Part shown: positions 56,072 to 64,000 of the stretch, piece by piece
How the letters are laid out: the number at the start of each line of letters is the position of its first letter
How positions within the stretch are numbered: the stretch's first letter is position 1
Source: Sphingomonas gilva
GTDB lineage: Bacteria > Pseudomonadota > Alphaproteobacteria > Sphingomonadales > Sphingomonadaceae
Assembly (NCBI RefSeq): GCF_003515075.1
Contig: NZ_QWLV01000001.1
Coordinates: forward strand, 1-64,000
DNA length: 64,000 bases
Reading direction: 5' to 3'
Notes under the pieces: model-generated
Seen by the model: the letters and a program-made list of their open reading frames with translations, nothing else
Database searches by the model: none
What the model was told of the DNA's origin: nothing
Made by a program: the position numbers and the translations under genes

Positions 56072-56890
56072 TCATCCTGGCGGCACCGAGCCGTAATCGG
56101 TGAAGTCGAGATCGGTGACGATCGGCGAATCGGGCGTGAGCTTCAGGAAATCGCGGCAGAATTCGGCGCTCTTGGTTTCGAGCGGCTCGAAATAGGGCGG
56201 GCTGGCGATGCCGCGGATCAGATAGTCCGTGTCATAGGCGAAATGCTTCGCGACCGCCTCCAGCTTGGCCTCGAGCGAGAAGTCGAAGTTGAGCGAGTTG
56301 CCGGCGAGCGCCCCTTCCGCCTTGAGCGCGGAGACGATGCCCATGCGCTGTTCGCGCGTCGCCGCCTTGTAGTTGACGATGCTGGCGAATTCGGCGCCGT
56401 GGGTGATCTTCGACACCCAGGCGCCGCCATAGTAATCGACGAAGCCCTGCGTGCCGGGCCGGACGCCGGGAAGCAGGCGCGCGCCCTTGGCGAACAGCGA
56501 TCCCGGCACATGCTTGGCGTAGACGACGATGGTGACGTCATAATTGCTGACGCCGATGCTGGAGATCAGCTGCAGCTTCGATTCGGCGCTGCCGGTATCG
56601 ACGATGACGACCCCGCCGCCGATCTTGAGGTCGAGGCTCATCGTCAGGCTCTGGTCGTCGACGCAGATGCGCGCGCGAACGCGGCTTTCGGCGTTGAGCT
56701 GGATGTGCTCGCCGGTCACGCCGGTCGACTTGCCGATCAGCCGCGGCGGACGGCCCACCGCCAGCGCGCCCTGGAACAGCGCGGCGGGCGGCGTCCACAT
56801 CGCCTGGACCTCGCCCGGCGAATAATCCAGCTCGTACCGCCGATCGAGCGCCGCCTCGGTCAGATCCCCCGCCTTGTCGTCCATGTCCAT
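56072..56890 (-). CDS. Possible MACPF/CDC-like protein
   Basis: 272 residues, not firmly identified. The central part has a pattern reminiscent of MACPF-type pore-forming proteins: YYGGAWVSKITHGAEFASIV, in which a Tyr-Gly-Gly/Ser-x-x-x-x-Gly-Gly-like turn is followed by a strand, then amphipathic helices. The N-terminal half is beta-rich. There is no signal peptide and the length is short for a pore former. Alternative: a beta-sandwich of unknown type. It stands alone between thiC and the lipoprotein. Confidence 0.45.
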   Translation of the reverse strand: MDMDDKAGDLTEAALDRRYELDYSPGEVQAMWTPPAALFQGALAVGRPPRLIGKSTGVTGEHIQLNAESRVRARICVDDQSLTMSLDLKIGGGVVIVDTGSAESKLQLISSIGVSNYDVTIVVYAKHVPGSLFAKGARLLPGVRPGTQGFVDYYGGAWVSKITHGAEFASIVNYKAATREQRMGIVSALKAEGALAGNSLNFDFSLEAKLEAVAKHFAYDTDYLIRGIASPPYFEPLETKSAEFCRDFLKLTPDSPIVTDLDFTDYGSVPPG

Positions 56891-56984
56891 TCTCCCCCGT
56901 TACGCAGACTGTGTGAGGGGGGAAGGACAGTCAATATTGTCGACGCGGACGCATCCGATGCGGATAAGGTATCCGGCGACGGCG

Positions 56985-59165
<2,181 letters not shown>

Positions 59166-59179
59166 TGGCCCCTTGTAGG

Positions 59180-59722
59180 TCAGCGCCTGGGCACGGTCCA
59201 TAGATAGATGGTGCGGCCTTCCACCTCTTTCGTCACCTCGGGCTCCCAGTCGCCCATGCGGAAGGCGTGGCTGACGATGCGCGTGCCGGGCTTGAGCTCG
59301 GCGAGCAGGCGCGGACGCAGCTTTTCGTTCAGCGAATCGAGCAGGTAGAGCGTGACCACCGTCGCGTCGCTGAAATCGGTCTCGAACAGGTCTTCCCGCT
59401 TGATGGTGACGAGGTTGCCGACGCCCTCCTTCGCGACGTTGGCCTTGGCCTCGGCGATGCGTTCGGGATCGATGTCGATGCCGGTCGCGCGGACGCCGTA
59501 GAGCTTGGCGGCGGTGACCGGGATGCGCCCGTCGCCCGAGCCGAGATCGTAGAGGACGTCGCCCTTTTTGACCTTGGCGAGCTTGAGCATCGCCTCGACC
59601 ACCGGCTGGGGCGTGGGGACGTAGATCACGTCGGGCGTGCGCGTCTGCGTGGGCGCCTGCTGCGCGCAGGCGGCCGAGGCGCCCGCCGTGGCGAGCATGA
59701 TGGCGAGGACAAGGCATTTCAT
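59180..59722 (-). CDS. Exported class I SAM-methyltransferase-fold protein
   Basis: 180 residues. An N-terminal signal-like segment (Ala-Gly-Ala-Ser-Ala-Ala-Cys-Ala, possibly a lipobox) precedes a methyltransferase domain with YVPTPQPVVEAMLKLA, motif I LYDLGSGDGRIP and GIDIDPERI. The arrangement resembles FAM173-type lysine methyltransferases. It is odd that a SAM-dependent fold is placed behind a secretion signal, because SAM is not found in the periplasm. It overlaps the APC permease by four bases, so they share an operon. Confidence 0.75.
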   Translation of the reverse strand: MKCLVLAIMLATAGASAACAQQAPTQTRTPDVIYVPTPQPVVEAMLKLAKVKKGDVLYDLGSGDGRIPVTAAKLYGVRATGIDIDPERIAEAKANVAKEGVGNLVTIKREDLFETDFSDATVVTLYLLDSLNEKLRPRLLAELKPGTRIVSHAFRMGDWEPEVTKEVEGRTIYLWTVPRR

Positions 59723-61104
59723 CGGGCGAACTCCTTCTCGCTTGGGGAACCGTTGGGCGACAGGCGGATGAACAGGGATAGCGCCGCGCCGACCGCCAGC
59801 AGCGCGACGCCGGCCAGCGCGCTGACGCCGGTATAGGCGATGCTCGACCAGAGCAGGTAAAGGCTGGTCGCGCAGAATATCGCCGGGGTGAGCGGATAGA
59901 GCGGCACGCGGAACGGGCGATCGACGCCGGGCTCTCGCCGGCGCAGCACGAACAGCGCGACGCCGACGCCGAACATGGCGAGCCAGAACACCGGCGCGGT
60001 GAACTCGACCGCCGCGGCGAAGCCGTCGCGCGACAGCCCGCCCAGCACGACCAGCAGCAGCGCCACCGCGCCTTGCGCGAGGAGCGCGTTGCCCGGCGTG
60101 CCGCGCGCGCCGTCCCAGCGGCCGAGCCAGCCGAGCGCGGGGGTGTTCTCGCCCAGCGCATGGCCGGTGCGCGCGCCGGTGATGACGGTGGCGTTGGCCG
60201 AGCTGAGCGCGGCGACCGCGACGATCAGGCTGATCGCCACCGCGCCCGCATCGCCCATCGCCAGCCGCATGGCGTCGGCCGCGACCGCGTCGCTCGCGGC
60301 CATCCCGCCAAGGCCCAGCGCGTGAAGAAAGGCGAGGTTGACCAGCAGGTAGAGCAGCGTGACGAGCGCCAGGCTCGCGACCAGCACCCCGGCGATGCGC
60401 CGCCGTCCGCCGCGCAGCTCCGCGGTGACGTAGACGGTCTCGCTCCACCCGCCGAAGGTGAGGAGGACGAACACCATCACGAGCCCCAGCGCACTGCCCT
60501 CCGGCGCCGCAGCGACGGCGGACGCAGGCGCAGGCGGGACGAGCAGAAAGGCGGCGGCGGTGATCAGCAGCAGGCCGCCGACCTCCAGCAGCATCAGCCA
60601 CAGCTGCGCGCCTGCGCCCTGGCGCGCACCGGCGCGGTTGAGCGCGGTGAGGAGGATGACGATCGCCGCGGCGAACAACACCGGCCCCCGCGGGCCGATA
60701 TCGACGATCTCCGCCAGATAATCGCCGAAGACGAAGGCGAGCAGCGCGATCGATCCGGTCTGGATCACCGACAGCCGCGCCCAGGCGTAGATGAAGCCCA
60801 CCCGTGCGCCGAACGCGCGCTTCAGATAGCTGTAATCGCCGCCGACGCCGGGATAGGCCGAAGCGAGCTCCGCATAGCACAGCGCGCCGACGATCGAGAG
60901 CAGCCCGCCCGCGATCCAGGCGGCGGCGAAGACGAAGGCGTCGGCGGAATTGGCCGCGACCAGCGATGGCGTGCGGAACACGCCCGCGCCGATGACGATG
61001 CCGATGCAGATCGCGACGGCATGGCGCGCGCCCAGGATCGGCCGGGGCCCCGCCCCGTCCGCGAATATGTCGCCGTGCGGAGGATCGCTACGGACACGCA
61101 ACAT
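59719..61104 (-). CDS. APC-family amino acid/polyamine permease
   Basis: 461 residues with about twelve membrane helices. The first reads IGIVIGAGVFRTPSLVA, the classic APC unwound helix I, followed by LSIVGALCYAELASAYPGVGGDYSYL. It exchanges or imports amino acids or polyamines; the substrate is not defined. ATG 61104 is preferred over TTG 61113. It is translationally coupled to the methyltransferase-fold protein (ATGA). Confidence 0.88.
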   Translation of the reverse strand: MLRVRSDPPHGDIFADGAGPRPILGARHAVAICIGIVIGAGVFRTPSLVAANSADAFVFAAAWIAGGLLSIVGALCYAELASAYPGVGGDYSYLKRAFGARVGFIYAWARLSVIQTGSIALLAFVFGDYLAEIVDIGPRGPVLFAAAIVILLTALNRAGARQGAGAQLWLMLLEVGGLLLITAAAFLLVPPAPASAVAAAPEGSALGLVMVFVLLTFGGWSETVYVTAELRGGRRRIAGVLVASLALVTLLYLLVNLAFLHALGLGGMAASDAVAADAMRLAMGDAGAVAISLIVAVAALSSANATVITGARTGHALGENTPALGWLGRWDGARGTPGNALLAQGAVALLLVVLGGLSRDGFAAAVEFTAPVFWLAMFGVGVALFVLRRREPGVDRPFRVPLYPLTPAIFCATSLYLLWSSIAYTGVSALAGVALLAVGAALSLFIRLSPNGSPSEKEFAR

Positions 61105-61155
61105 CCGCTCCAAACCGGCCAGGCGCGACTTGGTTGCAGCCGGCCGCGCACGCGG

Positions 61156-62046
61156 TCAGAAAGTGTAGCCCAGGCCGATGCCGCCGAACCACTGGTTGCG
61201 GCTGCCCGCGACCGACACGATTGGCGAGTCGGCGAAATCGCCGAGCAGGCGGTTATAGCCGATCAGCCCGAACAGCCCCAACCCGTGCCGGAGATCGCCC
61301 GACAGCGACTGGCCGAGGATCAGCGTGCCGCCGACGCTCTTGAAGCCGCCATCGGCGTCGTACGCCGGCAACCCGCTCGCGACCGATTGGCCGGGCGCTA
61401 TCGAGAAATAGGTCCGCGCGAAATCGTCGCCGACATAATCGGCGGTGACGCCCAGGCCGACGAAGGTGGTGGTCGACAGCGGCGTGCCATATTCGATGGT
61501 GGGGGTGATGACGTAGCTGTCATGTCCGCCGATCACGTCATGCTGATAGCTGATCCGCGCCCCCAATGTATCATAGGCGGAGGTGATGATTCCGGTCTTG
61601 GAGACGCCCGCCCAGGCGCCGACCTCGAGCGCGCTGTCGGTCTCTCCGAGCGCGCGGATGCGCGGGTCCTCGATCGAATCGAGACTGGAGCGGCCGCCGC
61701 GATACTGGATCATCGGGCCGAAGGAGATGTCGACGCTCTCGCCCGGCGGCTCCGGGATCACGTCGACGAACAGCGCGAGGCCGCGGGTGAAGAAGCTGAT
61801 GCCGGAGACCTTGCCGCGCACGATCGCGCCGGGGATCACGCGATAATCGTTCGATCCCTCATAATCGGGAATGACGACCACGCCGACGCCGGCGGTGACC
61901 GTGTCGCGATCGGGATCGAGCGAGGGATTGTCCACGGCGGTGCCGGGATCGGCCTGGCCGGTCTGCCCCTGTTCGGTATCCTGCGCCAAGGCAGGCGTGG
62001 CGAGCAGGGCGGCGGCGAACAGGGCCGTGAGCGTGCGGTGGATCAT
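61156..62046 (-). CDS. MipA/OmpV-family outer-membrane protein
   Basis: 296 residues. Signal peptide (ending Pro-Ala-Leu-Ala), then a beta-barrel with alternating strands and a C-terminal Phe (LGYTF), typical of outer-membrane proteins. The early GVGVVVIPDYEGSNDYRVIPG segment is the MipA family start. MipA in E. coli scaffolds peptidoglycan hydrolases and synthases; here only a family assignment is possible. ATG 62046 is preferred over an upstream in-frame start at 62079. Confidence 0.85.
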   Translation of the reverse strand: MIHRTLTALFAAALLATPALAQDTEQGQTGQADPGTAVDNPSLDPDRDTVTAGVGVVVIPDYEGSNDYRVIPGAIVRGKVSGISFFTRGLALFVDVIPEPPGESVDISFGPMIQYRGGRSSLDSIEDPRIRALGETDSALEVGAWAGVSKTGIITSAYDTLGARISYQHDVIGGHDSYVITPTIEYGTPLSTTTFVGLGVTADYVGDDFARTYFSIAPGQSVASGLPAYDADGGFKSVGGTLILGQSLSGDLRHGLGLFGLIGYNRLLGDFADSPIVSVAGSRNQWFGGIGLGYTF

Positions 62047-62115
62047 ATGTGTCCAATTCAACAGGTTGCGCTGCCGCAACGAGCCAGAAGCGGTTTTGGT
62101 TGCGGGGCGGCCGCA

Positions 62116-62592
62116 TCACAGGAAGTAACGCATCCGCACCTGTTGCCGCTCGGCATCACCATCGAGCGTGAAGCGCGCGGCGGAGAAGCGCGGCGGGCCA
62201 AAGGTGAATTTCGGGTTGCGCGAGAAGCCGATGCCTTCCCTGGGAATGCCGGCGAAGGTATCGAGCTTCGCGTTGGCATTCTCGTCATGGATGATGGCGA
62301 TGGCATAGCCGCCCGGAGCGAGTCCCTCGAACACGGTATGCGGCGCGCTGGCTGGAATCGATCGGGTGACGGCCCCGGCATCATCGACGCAATCGGGGAA
62401 ATTGTCCGGATCGCGCGTCAGGCAGATGCGCACCAGGCCCTTTGCCGAACGCAGCTTGTCGACGCCGACGTCAAGCGTCGAGGTCGGGCTCGCGCCGGCC
62501 AGCAGAATGAACGCCGCGGCGGAGAGAGCGGAAATCGCCAAGCCCCTTGTCGGTGCCGCAGAGCCGATCCCAGAAGCGGAAATAGAGGCCAT
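62116..62592 (-). CDS. DUF2141-family exported protein
   Basis: 158 residues if started at ATG 62592; a TTG at 62541 gives a shorter, cleaner signal-like N-terminus. The body matches DUF2141: GLVRICLTRDPDNFPDC, FEGLAPGGYAIAIIHDENANAKLD and GIPREGIGFSRNPKFTFGPP. The family forms small Ig-like periplasmic proteins. The longer start overlaps the upstream desaturase gene by 122 bases, which is unusually large, so the shorter start deserves preference until tested. Confidence 0.75.
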   Translation of the reverse strand: MASISASGIGSAAPTRGLAISALSAAAFILLAGASPTSTLDVGVDKLRSAKGLVRICLTRDPDNFPDCVDDAGAVTRSIPASAPHTVFEGLAPGGYAIAIIHDENANAKLDTFAGIPREGIGFSRNPKFTFGPPRFSAARFTLDGDAERQQVRMRYFL

Positions 62593-63247
62593 AGTTGCAA
62601 GCATACTCCGCATGATGCCGCTGGTGATGGCTGGCGGTGATCAGCCAGCTGCCGAGCGGGCCCGAGTGCATCCATCTGGGGAAGATTTCCCACCCCATAT
62701 GGTTGGTCACACCCATCACCGTCATGATCGCCAGCACAAGCCCCAGCGCGGCGACGTGGATCGGAATTACAAAGACCAGTAGCGGAATTACCACAGCGCC
62801 GGCGATCGCCTCGAGCGGATGGAAGGCCATCGCCGCCCAGGCCGTCGGCGGGCGGCTGGCGTGGTGGACCGCATGCGCGATGCGGAACGGGCGCGGGCGG
62901 TGCATCCAGCGGTGGGTCCAGTAGAACCAGGCGTCGTGCGCGGCGAGGTAGAGCAGCACCGAGACGGGGAGATACCAGAGCGGCCAGGCGGAGACGTCGC
63001 TGTAGATGCGCGTCCAGCCATGTTCCCGCCAGCCCCAGGCGACGATCCCGGCGGGCGCGCCGTAGATCGCGGCCGAGGCGAGGCTCCAGCCGATCTCGCG
63101 CCGCATCTGCCGGTCGAGGCCGCGATAGAGGCCCGGATGCCTGATCCGCGTGGCGAGGGCGAACGCGCCCGAGGCGGCGAGATAGCGCGTGCCGACGATC
63201 GCGGTCATCGCGAGCGCGGAAAGGAGGATGGCGAGCGCGGGCGACAT
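62471..63247 (-). CDS. Sterol desaturase / fatty-acid hydroxylase family membrane protein, second copy
   Basis: 258 residues with three hydrophobic regions and the His clusters HDAWFYWTHRWMH, HAVHHAS and HHQRHH that bind a di-iron centre. It is a distant relative of the protein at 46591. The substrate is unknown; carotenoid and hopanoid oxidation are family options. The DUF2141 gene follows and overlaps its end, suggesting one transcript. Confidence 0.82.
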   Translation of the reverse strand: MSPALAILLSALAMTAIVGTRYLAASGAFALATRIRHPGLYRGLDRQMRREIGWSLASAAIYGAPAGIVAWGWREHGWTRIYSDVSAWPLWYLPVSVLLYLAAHDAWFYWTHRWMHRPRPFRIAHAVHHASRPPTAWAAMAFHPLEAIAGAVVIPLLVFVIPIHVAALGLVLAIMTVMGVTNHMGWEIFPRWMHSGPLGSWLITASHHQRHHAEYACNYGLYFRFWDRLCGTDKGLGDFRSLRRGVHSAGRREPDLDA

Positions 63248-63356
63248 GGCCCGATCATAGGCGCCGCGCGCGCGGCCGGATAGACTTGGCGCGAACGGCG
63301 TTGTCCGCCCCGGAGCACGCGATGAACTTTCCCCCCGAACGGACAGGCCGCTGACG

Positions 63357-63875
63357 ATGGCGGCGGCGCGCAAGCTGAAGGTGTTTCGCACGCCGATCGG
63401 CTTCCACGACGCCTATGTCGCGGCGCCCAGCCAGAAGGCGGCGCTCGAGGCATGGGGCAGCGACCATGACCTGTTCGCCCGCGGCGTCGCCGAACGCGTG
63501 ACCGATGCCCAATTGTCCGCCGAGCCGCTCGCCAATCCCGGCAAGATCATCAAACGGATGCGCGGAACCGCTGCGGAGCAGAAAGCCGCGCTCGCCGGCG
63601 ATGATGGCGGAAAGGTCACGAAGCCGGCCGCCAAGGCGAAGCGCGCGCCGCATCCGAGCCGCGCCGGGCTCGACGCCGCCGAAGCGGCGATCGAAGCTGC
63701 CGAGCGCCGTCACCGGGCGGAACGCGCGGCGCTGGCGCGCGAAGAGAAGGCGCTGGCCGCCAGACGCCGCAAGCTCGACAAGGCGCAATCGAACGAAGCC
63801 GGAAGGCTGGAGCAGGCGCGCGAGCGGGCGGATGCCGCCTATCGCCGCGCATTGGCGCGCTGGCGGGAAGGATAG
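63357..63875 (+). CDS. Conserved protein with C-terminal coiled coil, 172 residues
   Basis: Not recognised. Residues 1-100 include a compact start (LKVFRTPIGFHDAYVAAPSQ) that resembles a small beta-strand module, then a basic linker. Residues about 105-170 are a charged coiled coil (AAEAAIEAAERRHRAERAAL and similar). It lacks a signal peptide. Possibly a cell-envelope or chromosome-associated adaptor, but without evidence. Confidence 0.65.
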   Translation: MAAARKLKVFRTPIGFHDAYVAAPSQKAALEAWGSDHDLFARGVAERVTDAQLSAEPLANPGKIIKRMRGTAAEQKAALAGDDGGKVTKPAAKAKRAPHPSRAGLDAAEAAIEAAERRHRAERAALAREEKALAARRRKLDKAQSNEAGRLEQARERADAAYRRALARWREG

Positions 63876-63882
63876 CCTGCGA

Positions 63883-64000
63883 TCATCGGTGCGCCGGCGT
63901 GCAGGGCTTGCCTTCATATTCGAAGCGGACGCGGCGATATTCGCGGCCGTTCCAGCGTTCGACCGGGAAGCAGAAGCCCGGCCCGCCGATCTCGATATCC
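63883..64000 (-). CDS. C-terminal end of a reverse-strand gene, cut by the window
   Basis: The reverse strand reads an open frame ending DIEIGGPGFCFPVERWNGRE, YRRVRFEYEGKPCTPAHR and TGA at 63883-63885. The remainder lies beyond the window. The fragment is too short to assign, but its codon use agrees with the neighbouring genes. Confidence 0.55.
   Translation of the reverse strand, partial: DIEIGGPGFCFPVERWNGREYRRVRFEYEGKPCTPAHR

Overview
The window is GC-rich, densely packed chromosomal DNA, most likely from a sphingomonad (Alphaproteobacteria, Sphingomonadales; Sphingomonas or a close relative). This rests on family-level knowledge: a metX-metW pair, hisC-tyrA, ftsEX with ydcF and plsC, a Caulobacter-type oxidative pentose cassette, paired DUF4402 proteins, zf-CHCC and DUF2007 genes around tldD, glnB/K-amtB, and many small palindromic intergenic repeats of the kind common in this order. 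No replication, rRNA, phage-integrase or transposase gene was seen.

Layout. 1-131 is the end of a palindromic repeat element. 167-12614 is core metabolism and cell division: feoAB, ssb, a cupredoxin, metXW, hisC-tyrA, plsC-ydcF-ftsX-ftsE, a zinc-ribbon membrane protein and an exported cyclophilin. A tRNA-Ser(GGA) lies at 12695-12785, followed by a YdeI-like gene whose stop codon is inside a second palindromic element (13522-13794). A gene-poor stretch of about 680 bases follows.

14472-32623 is the unusual part. A sensor-less sigma-54 activator precedes an array of TGTNAC half-sites (including the perfect palindrome CTGTCACATGTGACAG) and a well-formed -24/-12 promoter. The promoter faces a 17-kb run of twelve co-directional, tightly spaced or overlapping genes. 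They encode a DUF3467-like protein; a 1635-residue protein with two zinc amidase domains, a DUF3238-like region, a chitosanase-like region and a papain-like protease; a subtilisin-like protease without signal peptide; a protein with Trypco2-like, helix-hairpin-helix and IPT/TIG-like parts; four paralogues sharing three conserved blocks; a second pair of paralogues; and two orphans. None has a recognisable signal peptide. I know of no described system with this composition. The working idea is a sigma-54-controlled particle, injector-like or conflict apparatus that carries wall- and protein-degrading activities.

32631-49481 is accessory and general metabolism: a TonB receptor, a small exported sugar-binding-like protein, three Weimberg-pathway genes behind a LacI-type operator, an ABC ATPase, two DUF4402 proteins, tldD, the nitrogen module (sigma-54 promoter, PII, AmtB, terminator), a GMC oxidoreductase overlapping a sterol-desaturase-family gene, a TIGR01244-type phosphatase and a PhyH-family dioxygenase. 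49762-64000 holds a penicillin-binding-protein-like hydrolase with a repeat tail, recQ, an MHYT-GGDEF-EAL protein, a lipoprotein, a possible MACPF-like protein, thiC (with two in-frame palindromic insertions) behind a TPP riboswitch, an exported methyltransferase-fold protein, an APC permease, a MipA-like outer-membrane protein, a DUF2141 protein and a second desaturase-family gene. A cut-off reverse-strand gene ends the window.

All functional calls come from reading motifs by eye. No database search was run.
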